From NCBI GenBank assembly GCA_033762625.1, contig JANRLI010000003.1, forward strand, positions 62,001 to 126,000: 64,000 bases of DNA. The letters run 5' to 3'. Shown here in pieces: positions 36,562-44,740 of the stretch. The notes under the pieces were generated by a model, which searched no databases, was not told the origin of the DNA, and saw only the letters and a program-made list of their open reading frames with translations. How positions within the stretch are numbered: the stretch's first letter is position 1; each line of letters begins with the position of its first letter. Made by a program: the position numbers and the translations under genes. The stretch comes from Alphaproteobacteria bacterium. GTDB lineage: Bacteria; Pseudomonadota; Alphaproteobacteria; UBA9219; RGZA01.

Positions 36562-36651
36562 GGAGGGGTGGCCGAGTGGTTGAAGGCGCACGCCTGGAAA
36601 GTGTGTAAACGGGAAACTGTTTCGTGAGTTCGAATCTCATCCCCTCCGCCA
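36562..36651 (+). tRNA. tRNA-Ser(GGA)
   Basis: A 90-base class II tRNA with encoded CCA end. The acceptor strands GGAGGGG (36562-36568) and CCCCTCC (36641-36647) pair perfectly. The anticodon is GGA at 36596-36598, and the T loop is GTTCGAATC. A long variable arm (about 36605-36622) is typical of tRNA-Ser. It is the only tRNA in the window. Confidence 0.95.
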
Positions 36652-36782
36652 GTTATCATTGATTTGATTCAGTTTTTTGACTCTCACTGAACTTAGCCCA
36701 TCATAATTCCCATCAAATAATTTTTGAAAGTGTGGCAAGATCGCTTAAGTAGTATTAAGACCTCCTTGGTGAAAGTTTTTCC

Positions 36783-37145
36783 ATGACTAATCCAGTACAC
36801 TTACGCGGCGGCGGGATGTTGCAAAGCTTGCGAGATCATGTGGGCTGGAGAGTAAGGCAGCACCAAAATCAAAACGAAACTCTCAGAAGCTTAAAATATC
36901 CCTGCAGCGAAAGCATGCTTAGGGCTTTGCTTGGTGATGGCTCTATTAAATTAGTTTTAGAGTATCTGGGGCTTTTAGTCCTCATATTGATTTACGAGTT
37001 CTTATTAGACCAAAGAGCTTTTTACTTTTTGCCAGATTGGATAAACAATCCTTCCGTAGTAACAAGGTCTATCGTCGGACGCAGTACAACTGGCCAAGTA
37101 CAATATATGGTATATAGAGATAGCGCAGACTTCAAACCAAAGTAG
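36783..37145 (+). CDS. Hypothetical protein with one membrane segment, 120 aa
   Basis: I do not recognise this protein. The N-terminal ~55 residues are basic and polar (MTNPVHLRGGGMLQSLRDHV onward). A hydrophobic segment at about 60-78 (VLEYLGLLVLILIYEFLL) is a likely transmembrane helix. The rest (about 79-120) is polar and ends DSADFKPK. It lies 131 bp after the tRNA-Ser gene and 8 bp before the next small gene on the same strand, so the two may be co-transcribed. Codon use is more AT-rich than in the housekeeping genes, in keeping with a tRNA-adjacent insertion. Confidence 0.55.
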   Translation: MTNPVHLRGGGMLQSLRDHVGWRVRQHQNQNETLRSLKYPCSESMLRALLGDGSIKLVLEYLGLLVLILIYEFLLDQRAFYFLPDWINNPSVVTRSIVGRSTTGQVQYMVYRDSADFKPK

Positions 37146-37153
37146 AGCATAAC

Positions 37154-37570
37154 ATGACTTACTGGAACAATCCCGACTATAGCGCAAGTGGAGCGCCACA
37201 AACTCCATTTACCAGGCCGCTGGAGTATTGCCGAGAGCTATTCATTGAAAATGAAACTCGCTTTATAAGACTTTATGATAAATACTATTTTCAAAAAGAA
37301 GGGATCTGGCTATTCGGGACCGCTCAATTTAAGGAAGAAACTCCGGAGCAACTCAGAGACTTGCTTGGGCTTCCATTCGTTCCAATATATATCTGCGATG
37401 TCTTTGTTAAGCCATCGCGAATACTTATTTACTTTATCTCAGATGCTAATAATCCATCCAAAAAAGGTCAGCTTGTCAGTCAAGCTGAACAAGGACTTAG
37501 ATTTGAAAATGAAAGGCTTTTAAAGCCAAACACTCCAATTCAGCAGCAGCTAGGCAATCAGCCAGAATAA
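37154..37570 (+). CDS. Hypothetical protein, 138 aa
   Basis: I do not recognise this protein. It is soluble, begins MTYWNNPDYSASGAPQTPFT and contains ENETRFIRLYDKYYFQKEGI (about 35-54) and LGLPFVPIYICDVFVKPSRI. The C-terminus is Gln/Pro-rich (NTPIQQQLGNQPE). It starts 8 bp after the preceding gene. The RFIRLYDK motif is also found in the 51-residue protein encoded 88 bp downstream. Layout and length suggest a small accessory protein; similar short two-strand/helix proteins occur as toxin-related or secretion-associated factors, but nothing here shows that. Confidence 0.55.
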   Translation: MTYWNNPDYSASGAPQTPFTRPLEYCRELFIENETRFIRLYDKYYFQKEGIWLFGTAQFKEETPEQLRDLLGLPFVPIYICDVFVKPSRILIYFISDANNPSKKGQLVSQAEQGLRFENERLLKPNTPIQQQLGNQPE

Positions 37571-37658
37571 GTTTTTATTCATAATAATTGGCAATGTGCG
37601 CACGTAGTGCAAAAATCATAATGATAACTGTAAAACAAATATATATTATACTAAGACC

Positions 37659-37814
37659 ATGAAGGATATCGACCCAATCACAGCCATACACATCGTTCTT
37701 GATTATGTCTCTGAGACAGAAGACAGGTTCATTCGTGTATACAATAAAGATACGGAGCCGATGGTTGACTCCGTGCTCCGCCAGGTTTTCAAACATATAA
37801 CCGCACATCGCTAA
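37659..37814 (+). CDS. Small hypothetical protein, 51 aa
   Basis: A short frame from the ATG at 37659 to the TAA at 37812-37814, reading MKDIDPITAIHIVLDYVSET and then EDRFIRVYNKDTEPMVDSVL. The segment TEDRFIRVYNK resembles NETRFIRLYDK of the previous gene, which supports this frame over an 80-codon frame on the opposite strand at 37575-37817. The ribosome site is weak. It may be a related small gene or a degraded copy of the upstream protein. Function unknown. Confidence 0.4.
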   Translation: MKDIDPITAIHIVLDYVSETEDRFIRVYNKDTEPMVDSVLRQVFKHITAHR

Positions 37815-37841
37815 CACCGCGCGATATGTGCCCCTTATCAG

Positions 37842-37853
37842 TCGATTAATCGA
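37842..37853. promoter_or_regulatory. 12-bp palindrome upstream of the oxygenase cluster
   Basis: TCGATTAATCGA is a perfect palindrome, followed directly by a repeat of the half (TCGATTA overlap). It lies 142 bp upstream of the first 2-oxoglutarate oxygenase gene and could be an operator. The rest of the gap (37854-37995) shows no gene. Confidence 0.35.
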
Positions 37854-37995
37854 TTAGCAAGAGATAGTGCGACAGAAAAGATAAGGCTCATATCGAATTT
37901 GCCAAATTGTCGCAGCGGCATTCTGCGCATGGTTTAGCTGTTTATAGAAATGTCATGGTTTTCCCCTTGCTGTCTTTAGCTGGAGAAAATCGTCC

Positions 37996-38625
37996 ATGTC
38001 ATCATTGCTGAATCTAGACGCTTTCGCGCGCACTCCCTTGCAACATATTCCGTACGACCACATAGCGGTTCCCAATTTTGTAAACAAAGAAGCGATTGCG
38101 AATGTCATACGGGATTTTCCAGATTTACAGCAACCTGGAAGCTTTTCGCTCGAAAAAACAGTGTATGGACCATCATTCGACCAATTAATCAAGGAGTTCA
38201 AGCAGCCAGTTGTTGCAGAAATGTTTTCAGATAAATTTGGTGTGGATATTACAAAGCGTCCTTTGGTGGCAACGGTGCGCGGGTTTATGCAAAAAAAAGA
38301 TGGCCGCATTCATACCGATACGGAAAGTAAAATCATCACCATTCTGATTTACATGAATGAAACATGGGATCACGAAGGAGGGCGGCTGCGCATACTGCGT
38401 GATGATCATAATTTAGATAATTATGCGGACGAGATTGCGCCGCTGGCTGGAACATTGTTGGCGTTTCGTCGCAGCGATACATCATGGCATGGCCATAAAC
38501 CGTTCGTAGGCGTGCGCCGTTCTATCCAGTTGAATTGGGTGACCGATGAGGATTTTGTGGACAGGCATTATGGTCGTCATGATTTAAGTGCGACGGTAAA
38601 AAGCATTGCCAGCATGTTTAACTAG
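37996..38625 (+). CDS. 2-oxoglutarate/Fe(II)-dependent oxygenase
   Basis: A 209-residue protein of the prolyl-4-hydroxylase-like 2OG-Fe(II) oxygenase superfamily. The facial triad is complete: H106 and D108 in GRIHTDTESK, H165 in TSWHGHKPF. An Arg follows 9-10 residues later (VRRSIQLNW), the usual 2-oxoglutarate binder. The C-terminus continues DEDFVDRHYGRHDLSATVKS. The substrate is unknown. It is followed after 12 bp by a second oxygenase of similar plan. No signal peptide is seen, so it acts in the cytoplasm. Confidence 0.85.
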   Translation: MSSLLNLDAFARTPLQHIPYDHIAVPNFVNKEAIANVIRDFPDLQQPGSFSLEKTVYGPSFDQLIKEFKQPVVAEMFSDKFGVDITKRPLVATVRGFMQKKDGRIHTDTESKIITILIYMNETWDHEGGRLRILRDDHNLDNYADEIAPLAGTLLAFRRSDTSWHGHKPFVGVRRSIQLNWVTDEDFVDRHYGRHDLSATVKSIASMFN

Positions 38626-38637
38626 GGGAGAAGGCGT

Positions 38638-39348
38638 ATGGCAACCGTAGCCCTGAAAAAAGAGTCCTGTTCTTGCGCTCAACCCGGTGAGGGGAAGCAG
38701 GATATTACTGCACGGCATTTCACCGATGCATTAATCGCAGCCAAGGCAAATGAGCAACCCTATCGGCACTGGTTTTTAAACGATGTGCTGCCATGCTTTT
38801 CGGCCCAGCAGCTGACACAATTGCCGTTCGAAGTAGCGGATATCAGTGATACATATGGCAAGCGCGATAGCCATAACGCATCACGGCATTTTTTTAATCG
38901 GGATGCGCAGCTGTGCTTTCCGGTTTGTCGTGACGTGGCAACAGCGTTTCAATCACCGCGCGTTGTAAATGCAATAGAGAATACATGTGCGGTTAATTTG
39001 CAAGGTTCATCACTGCGTATTGAATATTGTCAAGATAAGGAAGGCTTCTGGCTGGAGCCCCACACCGATATAGGCGTGAAGATATTCACAATGGTGGTTT
39101 ATCTGACCCAAGGGCATTTGGCTGATACCTTAGGAACAGATATTTATGATGAAAGCATGAACCATGTTGGCCGCGCGCCGAGCGCGTTTAATAGCGCGGT
39201 CGTATTCATTCCGGGCGAAAATACATGGCATGGGTTCGAAAAACGCCCGATTCCTGACATTCGGCGCAGCTTGATTGTTAATTACGTCAAACCCGAATGG
39301 CGTGCGCGGCATGAATTATGCTTTCCTGAAAACGCTATAAAGAGCTGA
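38638..39348 (+). CDS. Second 2-oxoglutarate/Fe(II)-dependent oxygenase
   Basis: A 236-residue protein related in layout to its neighbour. The metal triad is H142 and D144 (WLEPHTDIGVK) and H198 (ENTWHGFEKRP), with an Arg (DIRRSLIVNYV) for the co-substrate. Two Cys in CSCAQ near the N-terminus and CFPVCRD further on could have a redox or structural role. It starts 12 bp after the first oxygenase, so both are probably made from one transcript and may act in succession or on the same molecule. Substrate unknown. Confidence 0.8.
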   Translation: MATVALKKESCSCAQPGEGKQDITARHFTDALIAAKANEQPYRHWFLNDVLPCFSAQQLTQLPFEVADISDTYGKRDSHNASRHFFNRDAQLCFPVCRDVATAFQSPRVVNAIENTCAVNLQGSSLRIEYCQDKEGFWLEPHTDIGVKIFTMVVYLTQGHLADTLGTDIYDESMNHVGRAPSAFNSAVVFIPGENTWHGFEKRPIPDIRRSLIVNYVKPEWRARHELCFPENAIKS

Positions 39349-39409
39349 AGTGCAAGCCGGCGCGCAAATAGGGTTTGAGTAGAAGCATGGCGGCATTTAT
39401 ATATGCCCT

Positions 39410-39922
39410 ATGCTTGGTTCGCCGTTCAGATTCGCACCTCTTTCCATCGCTTATTTTTCAATCATCATCGTCGGTGCGACGATTTCATGGTTCACCTTGC
39501 GGTGGATTGGCGTGGACAATCCCGTATGGGCAATTATTAGCGTAGCGTTAGTCAGTGATCCTGATAGTCAAGCTGCTACCACACTGGTAAAGACGCGCGT
39601 TATCAACACGCTTGTCGGATGCTTTATGGGGCTGCTGTGCTTGCTCGTTTTTGGGTACAGTCTTTTTGCAATGTTGGCAACTGTTGGCGTGACCATTTTC
39701 CTTGTCACTTCCTATGCGCATTATCCTGCCAATTGGCGGTTGGCACCGGTAACTGTTATCATCCTGATGGATGCTGCGCGACAAGCCGTAACTTATTCCG
39801 AGCAGATGTATTTTGCTTTGTTACGCGCAGGTGAAATTGCCTTGGGGTGTTGTGTCGCAATCGGCTTGGGATATATATACAAACGACTATTCAAATCCCC
39901 TACACCTGATAAACAGGCATAA
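39410..39922 (+). CDS. FUSC-like (aromatic-acid-exporter-type) membrane protein
   Basis: A 170-residue membrane protein with about four hydrophobic segments (about 12-30, 37-52, 66-98 and 137-158). WAIISVALVSDPDSQAATTL and RVINTLVGCFMGLLCLLVF match the FUSC/ArAE pattern (a Val-Thr/Ser region followed by R-x-x-G-T-xxG). The protein covers a single FUSC membrane half and lacks the cytoplasmic domain of large exporters. A transporter role is plausible by family. Its neighbours are the two oxygenases and a SpeE-like protein. Confidence 0.75.
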   Translation: MLGSPFRFAPLSIAYFSIIIVGATISWFTLRWIGVDNPVWAIISVALVSDPDSQAATTLVKTRVINTLVGCFMGLLCLLVFGYSLFAMLATVGVTIFLVTSYAHYPANWRLAPVTVIILMDAARQAVTYSEQMYFALLRAGEIALGCCVAIGLGYIYKRLFKSPTPDKQA

Positions 39923-39940
39923 GGTGTAGCGGTAACAACG

Positions 39941-40693
39941 ATGGCACTGCTAAAACAATTCAAGACCCCGTTCGGCATTATCCGCATCTCACGCAGCAAG
40001 GATGGGACGTTGTCCTATTATCAGAGTGGGTGTTTTCACAGCCAATCTACGCCACGCGGTATCAGCGTATGCGCCTACGTGCATGTTATGCAACAAATCA
40101 TCCTTCAAACGCGCGTTCAGTTGAAAGCACCCAAACGAGTGTTGATCATTGGTTGCGGCGGAGGCACACTGGCCACGATGTTGATGCGCCGTGGATGCAA
40201 AGTTACGGTGGTCGACATCAACCCGGTCGCTTTTACCATAGCGCGCGATTATTTTTATATGCCCGCAGAAGTGATGTGTGTTGCTGAAAATGGCCTGACA
40301 TATATTCGCACAACCCGCCAACGATTTGATGCAGTGGTGGTTGATGTTTTTGATTCAATGAATAATGTTCCTACCGGGTTCAGAGCAAAAAAGTTTTTTG
40401 CAGCCGCAAAAGCTGTTTTAAGCAGTGGGGGCGTGTTCATTATGAATGTAATTACAAAAAATGATGCAGATAAGTGCGCAAAGCGCATTTCTACAAATGC
40501 AGCGATAGCCGATATGGATATATCCATCTATGATTGGCCGGGACATAAAGATCGCAATACATTGATCGTTGGTGGGTCGTTAAACGGTATTGCAGTGCCG
40601 GATGGAAGTGAACCATCTTATGTCAAAGCAGACATGAAGGGCTTAGTATGCAAGCAGGTAGTAATGCCTAAGAAGTGCCGTTCGATCAGGTAA
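39941..40693 (+). CDS. Spermidine-synthase-like (SpeE-type) methyltransferase-fold protein
   Basis: A 250-residue protein of the polyamine-synthase/methyltransferase fold. The nucleotide-binding motif is VLIIGCGGGTLATMLMRRG, then VTVVDINPVAFTIARDYF with the acidic ribose ligand. FDAVVVDVFDSMNNVPTGF corresponds to the catalytic-Asp region of spermidine synthases. It may therefore be an aminopropyltransferase or a methyltransferase; no speD lies in the window. The N-terminal beta segment (FGIIRISRSKDGTLSYYQSG) also fits the SpeE family. It is the last gene before the cco locus, 122 bp away. Confidence 0.75.
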   Translation: MALLKQFKTPFGIIRISRSKDGTLSYYQSGCFHSQSTPRGISVCAYVHVMQQIILQTRVQLKAPKRVLIIGCGGGTLATMLMRRGCKVTVVDINPVAFTIARDYFYMPAEVMCVAENGLTYIRTTRQRFDAVVVDVFDSMNNVPTGFRAKKFFAAAKAVLSSGGVFIMNVITKNDADKCAKRISTNAAIADMDISIYDWPGHKDRNTLIVGGSLNGIAVPDGSEPSYVKADMKGLVCKQVVMPKKCRSIR

Positions 40694-40747
40694 TCCTACA
40701 ATCAGTACTATTTCAGTCTTTATTCAATAGCCTGTCCTTATGGACGA

Positions 40748-40760
40748 TGACATTATGTCA
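40748..40760. promoter_or_regulatory. 13-bp palindrome in the cco upstream region
   Basis: TGACATTATGTCA is a perfect palindrome around a central T. It lies 55 bp before the first gene of the cco locus. It does not match the FNR/FixK box (TTGAT-N4-ATCAA), which I did not find in this gap. Confidence 0.4.
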
Positions 40761-40796
40761 CAGGAATTTTTATAGCTAGATAGGGCATATTCGGCG

Positions 40797-40809
40797 TGAA
40801 GAATCTTCA
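40797..40809. promoter_or_regulatory. Second 13-bp palindrome directly before the cco locus
   Basis: TGAAGAATCTTCA is a perfect palindrome around a central A, ending 6 bp before the GTG start at 40816. As DNA it could be an operator, and as RNA it could hairpin near the ribosome site. Confidence 0.35.
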
Positions 40810-40815
40810 TAACGA

Positions 40816-41526
40816 GTGCCTGTGACCGACGCAACCATTTGTCATCATGAAATCACGCAGCAAGGCGGATTGATGTTAAGCCTGTTTATGGCGGGCTTGG
40901 CGGGTAGTGTCACGCATTGCACAGGTATGTGTGGACCCTTCATCATGTCATTCACGCCAAGCATTTCCGAAAATAAACTTGAGCGACTGAAAGGTATGTT
41001 GTTACTGCCTTACCATTTGGGGCGTATGACAACCTATGCCTTTTTAGGGGTGATCGCTGCATTATTCGCCAACCGAACTGCACATGCGGTTCCATTGCTT
41101 GGCAACATTTTGCCTGCCGCACTGTTAGCGATCGGAGGGATGTTGTTCTTTTTACAATTCCTTGGGTTTTCCGGGCTTACCGTACAACTGCCTTCACTGC
41201 CACGTGCCATGCAGGCGACGATCACAGATTTAAGCAAGAACCCAAAAGGCTGGCGGGGTTATGTGATGGGTATCATCCTTGGGTTTCTGCCATGCGGCTT
41301 ATTATTATCGGCAGTTTTAATCGCGGCATCTGCCCCGCATTGGTGGATGGCCGGCGCAGGGATGGCGCTCTTCGCGCTGGCGACCATGCCTGCTTTAAAT
41401 GCAGTGGCGATTTTTAAGAACCATATCACATCGAAAAAACCCGAATGGATGAATGGCATCCGTAAAGGTTTGACGCTTGCCAATTCCATTGCCCTTTTTA
41501 TTCTAGCCGGAGTACGCTTATCATGA
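40816..41526 (+). CDS. TauE/SafE-like membrane protein of the cco locus
   Basis: A 236-residue membrane protein with about six hydrophobic segments. The first has [20 protein letters not shown] and a later one [17 protein letters not shown], with the paired HC-x2-MCGP and LPCG motifs of the COG2836 group often found in cco clusters. The Cys pairs suggest a role in copper or thiol handling during oxidase assembly, which is inferred. The start is a GTG at 40816 (or 40822). The stop overlaps the ccoN ATG by four bases (ATGA), so translation is coupled. In most genomes this gene sits after ccoI; here it comes first. Confidence 0.8.
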   Translation: MPVTDATICHHEITQQGGLMLSLFMAGLAGSVTHCTGMCGPFIMSFTPSISENKLERLKGMLLLPYHLGRMTTYAFLGVIAALFANRTAHAVPLLGNILPAALLAIGGMLFFLQFLGFSGLTVQLPSLPRAMQATITDLSKNPKGWRGYVMGIILGFLPCGLLLSAVLIAASAPHWWMAGAGMALFALATMPALNAVAIFKNHITSKKPEWMNGIRKGLTLANSIALFILAGVRLS

Positions 41527-42941
41527 ATACTGTTCCCGTTTCGTATAATGATGAGATTGTAAAGAAATTTGCCATTGCCGCTATGTTCTGGGGGATTGTT
41601 GGCTTTCTGGTAGGCTGCCTTATTGCTGCGCAATTATGCTTTCCGGAAACGATGAACATCGAGCCATGGCTCAATTTTGGCCGCCTTCGTCCAGTTCATA
41701 CATCGGCTGTTATTTTCGCATTTGGCGGCTGTATATTGTTTGCCACCAGCTATTTTGTGGTTCAACGCACCTGTCGGACACGGTTATGGAGTGATTGGCT
41801 ATCGGACTTCACGTTTTGGGGCTATCAACTGGTTATTGTACTTGCTGCCAGTGGTTATGTTCTGGGTATTACCCAAGGCAAAGAATACGCAGAGCCTGAA
41901 TGGTATGTTGATCTATGGCTGACCGTTGTATGGGTTGCTTATCTTGTCAACTTCATGATGACTTTAAAGAACCGCAAGGAGCCGCATATTTATGTGGCGA
42001 ACTGGTTCTATCTTGCATTCATTGTAACGGTTGCAGTGTTACATCTGTTCAACAACATTAACATTCCTGTATCGCTGGGGCAAATCACCAAAAGCTATCC
42101 TGTGCTTTCTGGCGTGCAGGGTGCGTTGGTGCAGTGGTGGTATGGCCATAATGCGGTAGGTTTCTTTTTGACCGCGGGCTTCTTGGGCATGATGTATTAC
42201 TTTGTGCCAAAACGTGCGGACCGTCCGGTGTATTCATACCGTTTGTCTATTCTACACTTCTGGTCGCTCATCTTCATTTATATCTGGGCGGGCCCACATC
42301 ATTTGCATTACACCGCGTTGCCAGATTGGGCGCAAACACTGGGCATGACTTTTTCCATCATGCTGTGGATGCCAAGCTGGGGCGGTATGATCAACGGCAT
42401 CATGACGCTGTCAGGCGCATGGCATAAATTGCGTGATGACCCCGTGCTGCAATTCATGGTCATCGCCATTTCATTCTATGGCATGAGTACTTTTGAAGGT
42501 CCCGTCATGTCGATCAAATCTGTGAATGCGCTTTCGCATTACACCGATTGGACGATTGGTCACGTGCATTCGGGCGCATTGGGCTGGGTTGCATTCATCA
42601 GCTTTGGCGCAATCTATCACTTGGTTCCCGTATTATGGAAAAAAGTTGGCTTGTATTCCATGAATCTTGTTCGTCTCCATTTGTGGATCGCAACAACAGG
42701 TATTGTGCTTTACATTGTTGCGCTCTGGATTGCGGGCATTATGCAAGGCCTGATGTGGCGCGAATATAATGAACTTGGTTTCTTAAGGTACTCGTTCTCC
42801 GAAACGGTGGGAGCGCTATTCCCATATTATGTACTGCGGTTGGTTGGCGGGGTGATGTTCCTCTTTGGTGCGCTGATCATGAGTTACAACCTCTATCGCA
42901 CAATTAAAGACGTTCAGCCCATCGCTGTGAAGCAAGGATAA
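41523..42941 (+). CDS. ccoN: cbb3-type cytochrome c oxidase subunit I
   Basis: A 472-residue catalytic subunit with about 12 membrane helices. Haem and CuB ligands are visible: a low-spin-haem His in [28 protein letters not shown], the CuB pair in [15 protein letters not shown] and the [13 protein letters not shown] block for the other haem ligands. It reduces oxygen to water at low oxygen and pumps protons. It overlaps the TauE-like gene by four bases and is followed after 4 bp by ccoO. Length is typical. Confidence 0.97.
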   Translation: MNTVPVSYNDEIVKKFAIAAMFWGIVGFLVGCLIAAQLCFPETMNIEPWLNFGRLRPVHTSAVIFAFGGCILFATSYFVVQRTCRTRLWSDWLSDFTFWGYQLVIVLAASGYVLGITQGKEYAEPEWYVDLWLTVVWVAYLVNFMMTLKNRKEPHIYVANWFYLAFIVTVAVLHLFNNINIPVSLGQITKSYPVLSGVQGALVQWWYGHNAVGFFLTAGFLGMMYYFVPKRADRPVYSYRLSILHFWSLIFIYIWAGPHHLHYTALPDWAQTLGMTFSIMLWMPSWGGMINGIMTLSGAWHKLRDDPVLQFMVIAISFYGMSTFEGPVMSIKSVNALSHYTDWTIGHVHSGALGWVAFISFGAIYHLVPVLWKKVGLYSMNLVRLHLWIATTGIVLYIVALWIAGIMQGLMWREYNELGFLRYSFSETVGALFPYYVLRLVGGVMFLFGALIMSYNLYRTIKDVQPIAVKQG

Positions 42942-42945
42942 GACT

Positions 42946-43698
42946 ATGTTCAAAAAGCACGAATTCTTCGAAAAAAATTCCTTTGTTCTTCTGGTCGGTA
43001 TCGTGATTATGGTAGCAATTGGCGGATTGGTTGAAATTATTCCGTTGTTTCGTATTGAAACGACGATTGAAAAAGTCGAAGGCATGCGCCCATACACCCC
43101 GCTGGAATTAGCAGGGCAAGATGTATATGTACGGGAAGGGTGCTATGTGTGCCATTCCCAGCAAATCCGCCCATTACGTGACGAAGTGGAACGCTATGGC
43201 CATTACAGCCTTGCTGCGGAAAGTATGTACGATCATCCGTTCCAATGGGGTTCACGTCGCATCGGGCCTGATCTGGCGCGGGTGGGCGGAAAATATTCCG
43301 ATGAGTGGCATGTCGCGCATTTTATCAATCCACGCAGTGTTGTGCCGGAATCGCTTATGCCGCGCTATTCCTTCCTACGCAATACGGACATTAAGGAACG
43401 CTTGAAGCTCATTCATGAAAATATGGAAACGCTGCGTATCACCGGCGTCCCTTATACGGATGAACACATCAAGCATGCCTATGACGATGCACTGGCTCAA
43501 GCCGACCCCGATGGTGATGCCAAAGGGCTGGCAGATCGTTACGGCAATAAGGTTATCAACCGCGATTTCGATGGTCAAAAAGACCGCGTTACCGAAATGG
43601 ATGCGTTGATCGCTTACATGCAGATGCTTGGCACGCTGGTTGATTTTAAGACTTACAACCCCGATTTGGAAATCAAGGATAAGGGAGCAAAACCATAA
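42946..43698 (+). CDS. ccoO: cbb3-type oxidase mono-haem cytochrome c subunit
   Basis: A 250-residue subunit with an N-terminal membrane anchor (about 13-35) and one c-type haem site, CYVCH at 66-70 within [20 protein letters not shown]. The [19 protein letters not shown] and MPRYSFL blocks supply the axial Met region. It takes electrons from CcoP and passes them to CcoN. Its TAA overlaps the ccoQ ATG by one base. Confidence 0.97.
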   Translation: MFKKHEFFEKNSFVLLVGIVIMVAIGGLVEIIPLFRIETTIEKVEGMRPYTPLELAGQDVYVREGCYVCHSQQIRPLRDEVERYGHYSLAAESMYDHPFQWGSRRIGPDLARVGGKYSDEWHVAHFINPRSVVPESLMPRYSFLRNTDIKERLKLIHENMETLRITGVPYTDEHIKHAYDDALAQADPDGDAKGLADRYGNKVINRDFDGQKDRVTEMDALIAYMQMLGTLVDFKTYNPDLEIKDKGAKP

Positions 43699-43838
43699 TG
43701 ACCTGGCTCATGGATAATGCACCGCATCTTGCGCTGCTTGGCTTTTTTATATCGTTCATTGTGATTGCAGTGTGGGCTTATTGGCCCGCTAACAAGTCGA
43801 AGTTGCAGGAACGTGCCCAGATCCCGTTTAAGGAGTAA
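43698..43838 (+). CDS. ccoQ: cbb3-type oxidase small subunit CcoQ
   Basis: A 46-residue protein, too short for many gene finders, reading [20 protein letters not shown] and then IVIAVWAYWPANKSKLQERA. It has one membrane helix and the charged tail typical of CcoQ/FixQ, which stabilises the complex. The start overlaps the ccoO stop by one base (TAATG). The ribosome site of ccoP (AAGGAG) lies in its last codons, indicating tight translational coupling. Confidence 0.9.
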   Translation: MTWLMDNAPHLALLGFFISFIVIAVWAYWPANKSKLQERAQIPFKE

Positions 43839-43841
43839 GTT

Positions 43842-44726
43842 ATGTCGGAACAGAATAAGCCAGAAAAAGACAAGTTTTCCGGTGTGGAGACTACGGGGCA
43901 CGAATGGGATGGAATCAAGGAATTGAATAACCCAGCGCCGCGTTGGTGGCTGCTGGTATTCATCATCTGTATCATTTGGTCAATCGGTTACTGGATATTA
44001 TTTCCTGCATGGCCAACCATCGCCGCCAACACCAAGGGTATTCTGGGTTGGAGCACCAAACAGGAATTGTCAGACAATCAGAGGGATTTACAGGCAATCC
44101 GAGGGAAATTTGCAGAGCAGTTAGCTGCCACGCCGTTACAGGATATTGCTAACGACCCTCAGCTTTTCGAATATGCACGGCAGGCAGGTTTGGCATCATT
44201 CAAAACCAATTGCGCGGCATGCCATGGTTCGGGTGCGGCTGGCGGCAACGGTTATCCCAATTTGAATGATGATGACTGGTTGTGGGGCGGCAAGCTGGAC
44301 GATATCTATCACAGTATTAAAGTTGGTATTCGTAGCACGCATAAGGATACACGGTTCTCGCAGATGCCATCCTTCGGCAAGGACGGTGTATTGAAGCCTG
44401 ATGAGATAAAAGATGTAGCCAGTTATGTGGAGCAATTGCACAAGGGCAGCGCGGCAGAAACCAACGAAGCTACCGCACGTGGCGCAAAAATATTTGCCGA
44501 TAACTGCGTGGCATGTCACGGCGCAACAGGAGGAGGGGATCGCAACCAGGGTGCGCCGCGTCTGAATGATGCCATCTGGCTCTATGGTGGCGATAAGAAG
44601 TCGATTATTGCCAGTGTAACCAATGCGCATGCCGGCGTGATGCCAACATGGGAAGGCAGACTTGACGATGATACCATCAAGGCACTTGCGATTTACGTGC
44701 ACTCGCTTGGCGGTGGAGAGAAGTAA
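43842..44726 (+). CDS. ccoP: cbb3-type oxidase di-haem cytochrome c subunit
   Basis: A 294-residue subunit. One membrane anchor (WWLLVFIICIIWSIGYWILF) precedes two cytochrome c domains with haem sites CAACH (124-128) and CVACH (222-226). Met axial-ligand regions follow each (SQMPSFGKDGVL and VMPTWEGRLDDD). It accepts electrons from the bc1 complex or soluble cytochrome c. The AAGGAG ribosome site lies 7 bp upstream of the ATG, in the end of ccoQ. Confidence 0.97.
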   Translation: MSEQNKPEKDKFSGVETTGHEWDGIKELNNPAPRWWLLVFIICIIWSIGYWILFPAWPTIAANTKGILGWSTKQELSDNQRDLQAIRGKFAEQLAATPLQDIANDPQLFEYARQAGLASFKTNCAACHGSGAAGGNGYPNLNDDDWLWGGKLDDIYHSIKVGIRSTHKDTRFSQMPSFGKDGVLKPDEIKDVASYVEQLHKGSAAETNEATARGAKIFADNCVACHGATGGGDRNQGAPRLNDAIWLYGGDKKSIIASVTNAHAGVMPTWEGRLDDDTIKALAIYVHSLGGGEK

Positions 44727-44740
44727 AGCTAGGATAGGTT

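Noticed and set aside
36296-36640. A 114-codon minus-strand frame (starting MRFELTKQFPVYTLSRRAPS)
   Set aside because: It runs antisense through most of the tRNA-Ser gene. This kind of translated tRNA is a known false gene prediction.
36641-36782. Phage or island attachment site at the tRNA-Ser 3' end
   Set aside because: I found no repeated copy of the tRNA 3' end downstream in the window and no integrase gene.
37575-37817. An 80-codon minus-strand frame with a hydrophobic C-terminal part
   Set aside because: The plus-strand 51-codon frame in the same place shares a motif with the adjacent gene and is the better explanation.
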